Positions 54,858 through 63,582 of a stretch of 64,000 bases of DNA are shown one piece after another. This stretch comes from Alphaproteobacteria bacterium (GTDB taxonomy: Bacteria > Pseudomonadota > Alphaproteobacteria > Micavibrionales > Micavibrionaceae): contig JAJFGR010000012.1 of assembly GCA_021776025.1 (NCBI GenBank), forward strand, positions 62,001 to 126,000, read 5' to 3'. The position numbers and the translations under genes are program-made. A model generated the notes under the pieces. The model had not been told where the DNA came from, searched no databases, and saw only the letters and a list, made by a program, of their open reading frames with translations. The first letter of the stretch is position 1, and every line of letters starts with the position of its first letter.

Positions 54858-55232
54858 TTATAAGTATGTTTGCAACTTTTGAAAAGGAGGGTTTCCTGTG
54901 ATCATTTGGCCGTTAACCTCAAAAAGCGGAGTGCCTATACTGCCCCCCTGAATGCCGGCTTTTTGCAATTTTTCATTTAGACGTTGCCGAGCCGAAATAT
55001 CTTTATCAATGAAATATTCCGTAAAGGGAATTCCTGCCCTCTGAAGCTCCTGCCTTTTGATTGTACAGTACCCGCACGTCGTTAATGAATACATCACAAG
55101 TTGATGGCTTTGAGATACAGAACTTGAAGACGTCGCTGAGCGACCGCTTTGCTCGCCCAATGAAACAAAAAAACCAAATGAGCCTAAAACCACAGCTAAA
55201 CCAAGAAGCACAAATGTAAAAAATGATTTCAT
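54858..55232 (-). CDS. Membrane-anchored or secreted glutaredoxin-like protein
   Basis: The 124-residue protein starts with an uncleaved-looking hydrophobic segment (residues 5-24), a serine-rich linker, and a glutaredoxin fold with active site CGYC near residue 53, cis-proline in GTPLF and a GNPP segment near the end. The active site would sit in the periplasm. It begins directly after the cckA stop with no gap, so it is probably the last gene of the flagellar/cckA transcript. Confidence 0.75.
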   Translation of the reverse strand: MKSFFTFVLLGLAVVLGSFGFFVSLGEQSGRSATSSSSVSQSHQLVMYSLTTCGYCTIKRQELQRAGIPFTEYFIDKDISARQRLNEKLQKAGIQGGSIGTPLFEVNGQMITGNPPFQKLQTYL

Positions 55233-57752
55233 TTAATCGTCCAGTACCTCTTTAACCTTGGCAGCGAGCTGTTTCAGGGTGAACGGCTTGGGGAGAAAAT
55301 AGATGTTTTCGCCCATATGGTCCTTGAGTTTGTCTTCGGTATAGCCGGACATAAAGACGATTTTGAGGTTGGGAGAGGTTTGGCGCATGCGCTGGGCCAA
55401 TGTGGGACCGTCCATATTGGGCATCACCACATCGGTGACGAGAAGGTCTATGGTTTTATTTTCTAATTTTTCGATGAGATCTAGAGCGGATTCGCCGCTA
55501 TCGGCGGTGAGAACTTCATAGCCCTTATTCGTAAGTGCGCGTTCAGAGAATGTGCGAACGGCGTCTTCATCCTCAACAAGGAGAATGCGCTCTGTGCCCG
55601 TCAGATCTTTTGATTCCATATCTTCTTTTTCGGGCGCTTCTTCCTGTGCGTCTGCCTCGGCCTGAGACACGCGGGGGAGATAGATGATGAAGGAAGTTCC
55701 TTTTCCTTCCTTGCTTTCGACATCAAGATAGCCATCGGTCTGGCGGATGATGCCGTAGACCGTAGCGAGGCCGAGGCCGGTGCCCTCCCCAACATCTTTG
55801 GTTGTAAAAAATGGTTCAAAGATGCGCGAGAGGTTTTCCTTCTGAATGCCGCAACCATTATCGCTGACTTTAATCATTGTCCAATGACCAACGGGGAGCT
55901 CTTCGGAAATGAGTTTTTTCGGTTTACGGTTGGTGAAATTATCAGTTTCAATTTTAAGGATAGCGCCACCGTTATTCGTTTCACCCATGGCATCGCGAGC
56001 ATTGACGGCGAGGTTGATGAGGACTTGTTCCATTTGGCCTTCATCGACCTTAACAGGGCCGAGGTTTTGGCCGTGGACAAGGTCAAGCTCGATGTCCGTG
56101 CCGATGAGGCGGCGGATAAGGTGGGAAAGCTCATAAAGGATGTCACCGACGTCATGAATGCGCGGGCGCAGCGTTTGCTGACGGGAGAAGGCGAGGAGCT
56201 GGCGCACAAGATTAGCGGCGCGGTTGGAGTTTTGCTTGATTTGCATGATATCGCCGAAAGACGGATCGCCGGGTTTATGGCGGAGCAGGAGCAAATCGGA
56301 AAAGCCGATAATCGCGGTGAGCAGGTTGTTGAAGTCGTGGGCGACGCCGCCGGCAAGCTGGCCGATGGCCTGCATTTTTTGTGATTGAACAAACTGCGCC
56401 TCAAGCGCTTTTTTCTCTGTAAGATCAATAAAGTGCAGAACAGTATTACCGCCTCTTCTGAACTTACGGGCGTGCATTTGAGTTTCGACTGAACCGCTTT
56501 GCCCTTTGAGGGAAATCTCAAGCGGGGCATCGAGCTGCTGACCCTTTTCAATACGGCCGAGCGCGGAAGTGACCTCTTCCGTATACTCGTCCTCGATCCA
56601 CATAGCGAAAGCCTTGCCTTCAATCTCTTCAATCGGTTTTTCAAGCATTGAGGCAAAGGCATTGTTGGAATCAGCGATGATGCCCTCTTCATTCATAAGA
56701 ATAATGCCGACGGGGGCCTCATCAAAAAAGCGCTGGAAACGATCTTCGGAAGCTTTGAGGGCCATGCGCATTTCGCGCTCTGTGGTGAGATCGTGGACAA
56801 CTGCGCGGGTGCGGACTTTATTTTCGCCTTCTTTGACGATGACCTGATTAATGGAGGCGAGGAAAGGCTTACCGCTGACGCCTTTCATCTGCACTTCGGC
56901 AATCTGGCGGGTGCCGCCTTCTTCGGTGAGGCTAAAGGGATCACTGCCCTTTGGCGGGTCGACCATGTAGGTGTGGAGGCGTCCGCTTTGCAGGAGACGT
57001 TGGAGGTCTTCGCCCAACCAGCGGGCAAAAGTGGCGTTGGCAAAAACGAAACGGCCTTCTTCGTTTACCGAGAAAAAACCGACGGGGGCGTTGTCGGTAA
57101 AGTCGATCAGCTTTTCACGCTCATCGCGGATGGCGCTATCGACGGTATGTTTTTCGGTGACATCATCGATGCGCCAATGCACATAGCCGGCACGGCCGCT
57201 GATCGGTTGGGCGGTGATGGTAAACCAACGCTCGTTATCCTCATATTTTGAGAAGAGTTCGATGGAATCTGTGAGGCCGCGGTGCGCTTGATCGGCAAGC
57301 AGGCGGAAATGGGCGGCGACTTCCTTGGAGTGTTCGAACAAACGCAAGAGGCTGGGAAAGTTCGGCGGACCAACGCCGCGGCAGATGCGCTCATATTTCT
57401 GGTTATAATAAAGGGTGTTGTCCGCGCTGTCGGTAATCAGGCGGGCTCCGCGGGAGCCTTCCATGACTTCGCGGATGAGCTCGAGTTCTTCATCCATGGC
57501 ACGCTGGGTTTTGTAACCGCGATAGAGAATGCCGCCGACAAGGGAGCTGAGGATGAAGGCGAAGCTGGTGGTGATTTTCATCATATCGCTGAGCTGCGTG
57601 GCGGCGAAGATAAAGACCAGAAAACCGATAAAGGCGCAGAAAATGATCAGCGCGAACAACCCGTCATAATTGCGCCGCGCACCGGCGGCTGTCTGCGGAG
57701 TTTGCGCCGTTTTATGGTGGCGCTTAATAAATTCTGAATTGTTTAATTTCAT
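55233..57752 (-). CDS. cckA: Cell-cycle hybrid histidine kinase CckA
   Basis: The 839-residue hybrid kinase has two N-terminal membrane helices (about 31-51 and 60-78), three PAS-like regions (about 90-200, 215-325, 335-445), a dimerisation helix with His472 in GGVAHDFNNLLTAIIGFSDL, an ATPase domain (NLAVNARDAMG, DNGCGI, GTGLGLATV) and a receiver with Asp774 in LLVTDVVMPNMDG. The HisKA sequence and layout are those of CckA, which feeds phosphate to ChpT and CtrA. It follows flhB by 74 bp on the same strand, placing cell-cycle and flagellar genes in one block. Confidence 0.93.
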   Translation of the reverse strand: MKLNNSEFIKRHHKTAQTPQTAAGARRNYDGLFALIIFCAFIGFLVFIFAATQLSDMMKITTSFAFILSSLVGGILYRGYKTQRAMDEELELIREVMEGSRGARLITDSADNTLYYNQKYERICRGVGPPNFPSLLRLFEHSKEVAAHFRLLADQAHRGLTDSIELFSKYEDNERWFTITAQPISGRAGYVHWRIDDVTEKHTVDSAIRDEREKLIDFTDNAPVGFFSVNEEGRFVFANATFARWLGEDLQRLLQSGRLHTYMVDPPKGSDPFSLTEEGGTRQIAEVQMKGVSGKPFLASINQVIVKEGENKVRTRAVVHDLTTEREMRMALKASEDRFQRFFDEAPVGIILMNEEGIIADSNNAFASMLEKPIEEIEGKAFAMWIEDEYTEEVTSALGRIEKGQQLDAPLEISLKGQSGSVETQMHARKFRRGGNTVLHFIDLTEKKALEAQFVQSQKMQAIGQLAGGVAHDFNNLLTAIIGFSDLLLLRHKPGDPSFGDIMQIKQNSNRAANLVRQLLAFSRQQTLRPRIHDVGDILYELSHLIRRLIGTDIELDLVHGQNLGPVKVDEGQMEQVLINLAVNARDAMGETNNGGAILKIETDNFTNRKPKKLISEELPVGHWTMIKVSDNGCGIQKENLSRIFEPFFTTKDVGEGTGLGLATVYGIIRQTDGYLDVESKEGKGTSFIIYLPRVSQAEADAQEEAPEKEDMESKDLTGTERILLVEDEDAVRTFSERALTNKGYEVLTADSGESALDLIEKLENKTIDLLVTDVVMPNMDGPTLAQRMRQTSPNLKIVFMSGYTEDKLKDHMGENIYFLPKPFTLKQLAAKVKEVLDD

Positions 57753-57826
57753 GCCCCTTTAAAATGCCATAAACAGGGCAAAAAGAACAGCTTCTTACAG
57801 GGTTATCAGCACTTTAGTGCGCTTCG

Positions 57827-58903
57827 TTAGTTGAGTTTGCCCTTTTGTTTAAAGACAAAGGAAATGACCTCGGCGACCGCCTGATACTGATCTGCGGGGA
57901 TAGTTTCATCAATTTCGACCGTATCATAGAGCGTGCGAGCCAGCGGCTTATTTTCATAAAGTATAATTTTGTGCTCTTTGGCGACTTCGCGAATGCGCAA
58001 GGCGACTTCATCGATCCCTTTGGCTACACAAAGCGGCGCCTCCATAATTTCTGGATCGTATCTAAGGGCTATTGAATAGTGCGTCGGGTTGGTGATAACG
58101 ACATCGGCGGAGGGGACGGCCTGCATCATACGCTGGCGGGCGCGTTCCATTCGAAGTTGGCGCAGACGCGCTTTGACATGAGGATCGCCTTCGGTTTGTT
58201 TGTATTCGTCTTTGACTTCCTGTTTGGTCATTTTCATTTTTTTGTGATGCTCAAAGCGCTGATAGACGAGATCAATGACCGCGACAACAATGAGAACGAC
58301 GAGCACGCCAAGCATCATCCGCACAACAAGGCTTTGCAGCTCATCCATGAGCACAGGAATGGGCAAGCCAATGAGGTGTTCAAATTTATCAAAATATGGA
58401 TAAATAATGACCGTGCCCACAATGCCAATAATGCTGATTTTTAAAACACCTTTAACGAATTCCATGAGTGAACGCATCGAGAATAAACGTTTAACCCCTT
58501 TGATTGGTGAGATTTTGCTGAGCGTGGGCTTGATCGCCTCAGGGGCAAAAAGTGGTCCGACCTGTATAAATGGAGAGAGGAATGCCGCAAGCATAAGAAT
58601 TATCAGCGGCAAAGCAAGCACCAGCAGTACATTTTTAAGGCCGCCGCCCAAAAGAATACCCATACCGCCCGGCGCACTTGGGAAAGCGTAAGCGCGTTCA
58701 ATATATGCCTTTAAGATTTCCATCAACGATGAGAAAACATGCGGTGCCATTGCACCGATAATCAGTGTGCCGGCAAAGAGCATCACCCAGTTGTTAACTT
58801 CGCGAGAAACGGCGACCTCGCCTTTTTTCCGAGACTCCTCAAGCTTTTTGGCCGTGGGGTCCTCGGTCTTTTGGGCATCATCTTGTTCTTCACCACCACT
58901 CAT
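57827..58903 (-). CDS. flhB: Flagellar export switch protein FlhB
   Basis: The 358-residue membrane protein has an N-terminal charged segment (AKKLEESRKKGEVAVSRE), four membrane helices and a cytoplasmic domain with the self-cleavage motif NPTH in VVITNPTHYSIALRYD. It controls the switch from rod-hook to filament export. Follows fliR by 29 bp. Confidence 0.95.
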   Translation of the reverse strand: MSGGEEQDDAQKTEDPTAKKLEESRKKGEVAVSREVNNWVMLFAGTLIIGAMAPHVFSSLMEILKAYIERAYAFPSAPGGMGILLGGGLKNVLLVLALPLIILMLAAFLSPFIQVGPLFAPEAIKPTLSKISPIKGVKRLFSMRSLMEFVKGVLKISIIGIVGTVIIYPYFDKFEHLIGLPIPVLMDELQSLVVRMMLGVLVVLIVVAVIDLVYQRFEHHKKMKMTKQEVKDEYKQTEGDPHVKARLRQLRMERARQRMMQAVPSADVVITNPTHYSIALRYDPEIMEAPLCVAKGIDEVALRIREVAKEHKIILYENKPLARTLYDTVEIDETIPADQYQAVAEVISFVFKQKGKLN

Positions 58904-58932
58904 TCGTTATTCCTTTTTGCTTTTTCCAGCGG

Positions 58933-59709
58933 TTATTGCGCCACTGTCAGAAAGAACACCATGCCCTGCTCATATTGAGTTAGCCAGTAAACCATTGCTG
59001 CGGAAATAGTCATCATCAGCAACATGATAGAGAGTAAAATCTGCAGCGGCAGGGCAAGAATAAAGACCTGAATTTGCGGCATGAGACGAGAGAGAACGCC
59101 CATACCTACATATATAAGGAGTGTCATGACCAGAAAAGGTGCGGCAATTTTAACGCCGATAGAGAATGAGCCCGCCACAGTGCGCGCCATCATTTCAGCC
59201 ATCGAGCCTGTGTCAGGAATGGCCCCAAGAGGAAACAGCTCGTAGCTTTCCATGATTCCCATGAACAAAAGATGGTGCAGGTTTGTTTCAAACAGGAGTA
59301 GTACCCCGGTGACCGAAAACAAGGCGCCGATCAATGAGCCTTGCGTTGCCAAAGACGGGTTAAACAGCTGGGCATTGCCGAGGCCGGAGGAAATGGAAAT
59401 GATCATTCCGGCAGTATCGAGCGCGGTCATAAGAATGCGCGCAATCGTGCCGATGAAAAGCCCGATAATAAATTCCATGGTAATGAGAACGAGCAGCCCA
59501 AATGTGCTGGGCAAAGGATCGGGCATATAGGGCATGATTAACGGAAACAGGGCGAAAGACAGCGCCACACCGAGATGAAGGCGCACGCGGGTAGAAACAA
59601 AAGAATCACCAATACCGGGCATAATGATTGAGGCCGTGCCGAGCCGGACAAAAGTGAGCATAAAGGCGAGAACGCCGGTGGTTAAAAATACCTGAAGTGC
59701 ACTTTCCAT
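58933..59709 (-). CDS. fliR: Flagellar export protein FliR
   Basis: The 258-residue polytopic protein of the flagellar type III export gate. About six hydrophobic segments, with the FliR-type FVRLGTASIIMPGIGD near the N-terminus and VMTLLIYVGMGVLSRLMPQIQVF near the C-terminus. Lies between fliQ (9 bp) and flhB. Confidence 0.94.
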   Translation of the reverse strand: MESALQVFLTTGVLAFMLTFVRLGTASIIMPGIGDSFVSTRVRLHLGVALSFALFPLIMPYMPDPLPSTFGLLVLITMEFIIGLFIGTIARILMTALDTAGMIISISSGLGNAQLFNPSLATQGSLIGALFSVTGVLLLFETNLHHLLFMGIMESYELFPLGAIPDTGSMAEMMARTVAGSFSIGVKIAAPFLVMTLLIYVGMGVLSRLMPQIQVFILALPLQILLSIMLLMMTISAAMVYWLTQYEQGMVFFLTVAQ

Positions 59710-59718
59710 GAGAGTGCC

Positions 59719-59985
59719 CTACCCCAAGCCGACCATTTTATCGGCAAGGCTTTCCATGAAAACGGTGAGTGTTTTCATCATACCGGGCAAGAAAACAAAC
59801 AAGGCGAGAAAAATGGCCATAATTTTAGGAACGAAAACCAGCGTGATTTCCTGAATCTGTGTGAGAGCCTGCACCAATGCAATAGCGACCCCCACAAACA
59901 AACCAATTAAAAGGACGGGGGCGCTGATTTGGATACAGAGCAAAAGAGCTTGTTGTACGGTTTCGAGGACTTCCTGATCATTCAT
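59719..59985 (-). CDS. fliQ: Flagellar export protein FliQ
   Basis: The 88-residue two-helix membrane protein of the export gate with the conserved VGVAIALVQALTQIQEITLVFVPKI segment split by a short loop. Length is exactly as usual. Between fliE and fliR. Confidence 0.94.
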   Translation of the reverse strand: MNDQEVLETVQQALLLCIQISAPVLLIGLFVGVAIALVQALTQIQEITLVFVPKIMAIFLALFVFLPGMMKTLTVFMESLADKMVGLG

Positions 59986-60028
59986 GGGTAAAGCCTAGCG
60001 CGAATTAAGCGTAGAGCGCAAGATTAGC

Positions 60029-60367
60029 CTAAACCGGCATGCGCATAATCTCTTGATAAGCGCTGATCATACGATCCCGGACGGAGACAACCGTTTGCAA
60101 GGTGATCTCTGCTGCGCCAATGGCCTGCACGACATCGGTGATATCGGCTTCGCCGGTTATGGCCTTGGCAGACATTTCTTCACTTTTGCGCAAGGTATCT
60201 ACTGATTCAGAGGCTTTTTCTTTGAGAAAATCAGAGAATGTGACGCCGCCGCTGGAGTCGCCAGAGCCGGATTCAGTTTCATCCGCGCCTTTTGTGCCTT
60301 GCGCGATTTTCATCGAACTTGAATAGGCGTTGATAGCGACGTTGGGGTCTATAATTTTATCGATCAT
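60029..60367 (-). CDS. fliE: Flagellar hook-basal body protein FliE
   Basis: The 112-residue protein joins the MS ring to the rod. The C-terminal half has the FliE pattern: VTFSDFLKEKASESVD, AITGEADITDVVQAIGAAEITLQ and a VRDRMISAYQEIMRMPV end. A serine/glycine-rich stretch occupies residues 28-40. Between flgC and fliQ. Confidence 0.92.
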   Translation of the reverse strand: MIDKIIDPNVAINAYSSSMKIAQGTKGADETESGSGDSSGGVTFSDFLKEKASESVDTLRKSEEMSAKAITGEADITDVVQAIGAAEITLQTVVSVRDRMISAYQEIMRMPV

Positions 60368-60400
60368 TCAAGGCACTCCTAAGTTCAGTATACGCTGATA

Positions 60401-60820
60401 TTATTGTCGCAGCAAATCAATGGTGCGCTGGACCATGCTGCGTGATTGTTCGATCATTCCGAGGTTTGCTTCGTAAGAGCGCTGCGCTTCACGGATATCC
60501 ATCATTTCGATCAGCGGCTGCACGTTGGGCATTTTTACATAGCCCTTTTCGTCGGCGGCCGGGTGATCGGGGATATATTTCAAGCTAAATGGCGTTTTAC
60601 GATCCGTATCAATATCATCGACCCGAACCTGATTGACGCCGAGCTGTTTATCCATTTCGTTTTTGAATGTGATGGTCTGGCGGCGATATGGATCCGCGCC
60701 GGGCGTATTCCCTGTTGTATTTGCGTTGGCAACATTTTCTGTGATGACGCGAATACGTGTGCCCTGCGCGCGCATGCCGCTGGCGGAAATTTGCATTGCG
60801 TTTAAAAGTTCAGAGCCCAT
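60401..60820 (-). CDS. flgC: Flagellar proximal rod protein FlgC
   Basis: The 139-residue rod protein with the N-terminal motif ISASGMRAQGTRIRVITENVANANTTG and C-terminal YVKMPNVQPLIEMMDIREAQRSYEANL. Exported through the flagellar type III system. Between flgB and fliE. Confidence 0.95.
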   Translation of the reverse strand: MGSELLNAMQISASGMRAQGTRIRVITENVANANTTGNTPGADPYRRQTITFKNEMDKQLGVNQVRVDDIDTDRKTPFSLKYIPDHPAADEKGYVKMPNVQPLIEMMDIREAQRSYEANLGMIEQSRSMVQRTIDLLRQ

Positions 60821-60845
60821 TTTTATTCTCCTTTATTCCTTACCC

Positions 60846-61256
60846 TTAGCGTGTGCCAAGCGCCGTGCGGATCATTCCAATGTTTTTCTGCACGAGGTTG
60901 GTCATGAGGTTGTAATCCATTACGGTTTGGCCTGATTTCAGAAGCTGCTCTTCCATGATGACGGCATTTCCTGCCGGGGCAACTTCATAGGTGTGTTTTT
61001 GTTTGCGGGGGTCGGCGATGCTAACATCGCTTGGCGGCGGCAGGTGCCCCTCATTTGTTGTATCGAGGCTCACGCTGTGATTACCGCTTGTAACGTTTTT
61101 CAAAACATTGCTGAAATCAACGGTTTTCAGGTCTTTTGGCCGGTAGCCCGGTGTGTCTGTATTGGCGATATTTTGCGAAATCACGCGCTGGCGCTGGTTC
61201 AAATAATCCATTTTTGCGCCCAGAGCCTGAAAAAGTGCAATATTTTCGGTCGTCAT
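60846..61256 (-). CDS. flgB: Flagellar proximal rod protein FlgB
   Basis: The 136-residue rod protein with ALGAKMDYLNQRQRVISQNIANTDTPGYRPKDL near the N-terminus and a C-terminal GQTVMDYNLMTNLVQKNIGMIRTALG. First gene of the flgB-flgC-fliE-fliQ-fliR-flhB run; its leader has a GAGGC/GCCTC hairpin at 61302-61316, in the gap to the divergent export genes. Confidence 0.94.
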   Translation of the reverse strand: MTTENIALFQALGAKMDYLNQRQRVISQNIANTDTPGYRPKDLKTVDFSNVLKNVTSGNHSVSLDTTNEGHLPPPSDVSIADPRKQKHTYEVAPAGNAVIMEEQLLKSGQTVMDYNLMTNLVQKNIGMIRTALGTR

Positions 61257-61358
61257 TGTCTTATACCTTACTTATATTCTACTGTGCGCCTTGAAGTCTT
61301 GGAGGCTTTTTGCCTCTTTTAAGCGCTTACAGATTAACAATGCGAAAGCCGTGCCAAA

Positions 61359-61724
61359 ATGGTCGATGAATATGATGACGGACAGAAAGTTAACCACAAA
61401 GATAAGTTAACCCCTTTAAATATAAAGAAAAAAGCTGTGCGTCAGACGGCTGTAGCGCTGCAGGAAGCTGAGGATTTAGGTGATGCGCCCGTGATTACGG
61501 CGGCCGGGCGGGGCAAACTTGCCGAGAAAATTCTGCAGATGGCGTTTGAGAACGGGATTAAGGTGCGTGAGGACAGCGCTTTGGCGGAAATGCTGGCGAA
61601 AATTGAGCTTGATAGCCCTATTCCATCGGAAGCTTTTATGGCGGTGGCGGAAATTTTGTCTTACGTTTATCAGGCTAATGGCAAGCCCAATCCCTTTAAT
61701 GTATCTCTGGATGATAAGGATTAA
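61359..61724 (+). CDS. FlhB C-terminal-domain homologue (FhlB-like)
   Basis: The 121-residue protein aligns with the cytoplasmic C-terminal part of FlhB (KLAEKILQMAFENGIKVREDSALAEML, SEAFMAVAEILSYVYQANGK) but has no membrane region and no NPTH cleavage motif; ITAAGRGK stands where NPTH would be. Such proteins can replace the released FlhB tail in some bacteria. Five bases before fliO and divergent from flgB. Confidence 0.82.
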   Translation: MVDEYDDGQKVNHKDKLTPLNIKKKAVRQTAVALQEAEDLGDAPVITAAGRGKLAEKILQMAFENGIKVREDSALAEMLAKIELDSPIPSEAFMAVAEILSYVYQANGKPNPFNVSLDDKD

Positions 61725-61729
61725 GAAAT

Positions 61730-62020
61730 ATGGATAGTGTAGTCACAGAGTTGCCGGCTTTATTCAAAATGATTGCGGCGCTGATTTTTGTTTTAGGGCT
61801 GATGGGCGGGCTGGCGATGGCCATGAAAAAGCTGGGATTATCAGGGCGGATCGCGGCGGCTGGTGGAAAATCGCGGCTGAAAGTTGTTGAGAGTATACCG
61901 CTGGATAATCGGCGCAGGCTTGCAATTATACAACGCGACGATGTGCAACATCTGGTGATATTCGGGCCAAATGGTGAAACTGTCATTGAAACAAACATTC
62001 CCCCGATTGATAATAGCTAA
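61730..62020 (+). CDS. fliO: Flagellar assembly protein FliO
   Basis: The 96-residue protein has one N-terminal membrane helix (residues 9-28) and a basic cytoplasmic part with SRLKVVESIPLDNRRRLAIIQRDDVQHLVIFG, as in FliO, which helps assemble FliP. It ends one base before fliP. Confidence 0.87.
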   Translation: MDSVVTELPALFKMIAALIFVLGLMGGLAMAMKKLGLSGRIAAAGGKSRLKVVESIPLDNRRRLAIIQRDDVQHLVIFGPNGETVIETNIPPIDNS

Positions 62021-62021
62021 C

Positions 62022-62786
62022 ATGTTTTCCCGATTCTTAATTCCGGCTTTGTTTGGGCTTTTGGCATTTTTGGTGCCGGACACCGCGCAAGCGCAGGCCA
62101 TCAACATTGATTTTGGCGGTGAGGCTGATGGCACAGTGACGGGCCGGGTTATCCAGCTTATTGTCATTCTGACGGTTTTATCGCTGGCGCCATCGATCCT
62201 GATTATGATGACATCGTTCACGCGGATTGTGGTGGTGCTGTCGTTCCTGCGCACCGCGATCGGAATTCAGCAAACGCCCCCTAACACGGTGATGATTTCG
62301 TTGGCTTTGTTCCTGACATTTTTCATTATGGCGCCAACGCTACAGGCGGCCTATGAGCAGGCGATTGTCCCGCTGATGAATGAAGAAATTGATGAAATAC
62401 AGGCGTTTGAAAAGGGTGTGGGGCCGTTCAAGGAATTCATGGTTGATCATGTGCGGCCGCAAGATTTACGGCTGTTCATGGAGATGAGTAAGACGGAAAT
62501 GCCGGAGAATCTGGAGGATGTGCCGCTGCAGGTTCTCATTCCCTCTTTCATGATTTCGGAATTGAGGCGGGCGTTTGAGATTGGCTTTATGCTGTTCCTG
62601 CCGTTTTTGATTATTGACCTTGTGACGGCGTCTATCTTGATGTCGATGGGGATGATGATGCTGCCGCCGGTGACGATCTCCCTGCCGTTTAAGATTATAT
62701 TCTTTGTGCTGGTCGATGGGTGGTATTTGATTGCGGGATCGCTTATCCGCAGTTTTGATCCTGCGAATATTCCTGTGCCTGGCTAG
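62022..62786 (+). CDS. fliP: Flagellar export protein FliP
   Basis: The 254-residue export-gate protein has a signal-like N-terminus ending near TAQAQA, the conserved MMTSFTRIVVVLSFLRTAIGIQQTPPN segment split into helices, LIPSFMISELRRAFEIGF, and a MGMMMLPPVTISLPFKI C-terminal helix. The ATG at 62022 lies right after the fliO stop; an upstream in-frame start would overlap fliO. Confidence 0.95.
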   Translation: MFSRFLIPALFGLLAFLVPDTAQAQAINIDFGGEADGTVTGRVIQLIVILTVLSLAPSILIMMTSFTRIVVVLSFLRTAIGIQQTPPNTVMISLALFLTFFIMAPTLQAAYEQAIVPLMNEEIDEIQAFEKGVGPFKEFMVDHVRPQDLRLFMEMSKTEMPENLEDVPLQVLIPSFMISELRRAFEIGFMLFLPFLIIDLVTASILMSMGMMMLPPVTISLPFKIIFFVLVDGWYLIAGSLIRSFDPANIPVPG

Positions 62787-62878
62787 GCAAGACAGCACCA
62801 TATGGAAATAAAACTTGCATTTATACGTAAAACAACATAAGTTCGCTTTCGATTATTAAATGGTTATCGGAGCATTTT

Positions 62879-63568
62879 ATGGGGTTGCTTTCAAATCCGC
62901 CTGATTCAAAACATACAAGGGCAAAATTTAATAAATGGTCACCATGCTATAACTGGGATGTTAATGACTGGGATTGGCAAGGACCTGAACATATATTTGC
63001 GTCAGTACTGAATAATCATGACACTGCTTCTTTAGAAGATTTTAAAGTTGCAGATTTAGGAGCTGGCACGGGAATTCTAACCCGGAAATTCATTAATTCT
63101 GGTTCAGATGTAGTCGCATTTGATATATCTGAAAAAATGCTGGGTGAGCTAAGAAAAGTTAACCCTAATGTCCCTGTCATACAATCTGATATGCAGGCAG
63201 GCTGTGTCCCCTCCAGAAGTGATCAGTTTAACATAGCTGTTGCCTGTGGTTTGTTTGAGTTTATAAGAGATAGCGATAGGCTTATATCAGAGTTATCAAG
63301 GATAACTAAAAAAGGAGGAACGGTCTCATTCACAACATTGGAGACAGAGGCAACTGTGCAGAAGGTAGATAGGCTCATATCTGGTTTATTAAGCTATGTT
63401 ACACCACGTAAACTCCCTCATAGAACCATGGCTCATAAAAAAGATTCTATACTAGCGTCAGCAGGAAGGACGGGCCTTGAACTTAATGAGCACTCAAAAG
63501 TGAAAGCTTATCGTCCTGCTGGTATAGGGACCGTAACGTATAATTTGTTCAATTTCACAAAAATATAA
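62879..63568 (+). CDS. SAM-dependent methyltransferase, AT-rich
   Basis: The 229-residue class I methyltransferase has motif I VADLGAGTGILTRKF near residue 58, VVAFDISEKML at motif II, and VACGLFEFIRDSDRL at the post-III region. GGAG lies seven bases before the ATG. Its base and codon use are visibly more AT-rich than the flagellar genes beside it, suggesting acquisition. The substrate is unknown; no biosynthetic partner is adjacent. Confidence 0.75.
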   Translation: MGLLSNPPDSKHTRAKFNKWSPCYNWDVNDWDWQGPEHIFASVLNNHDTASLEDFKVADLGAGTGILTRKFINSGSDVVAFDISEKMLGELRKVNPNVPVIQSDMQAGCVPSRSDQFNIAVACGLFEFIRDSDRLISELSRITKKGGTVSFTTLETEATVQKVDRLISGLLSYVTPRKLPHRTMAHKKDSILASAGRTGLELNEHSKVKAYRPAGIGTVTYNLFNFTKI

Positions 63569-63582
63569 AGAGTTTCAGAAAG

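Noticed and set aside
61319-61337. Possible CtrA site (two TTAA boxes) near flgB
   Set aside because: The spacer is 11 bases rather than 7.
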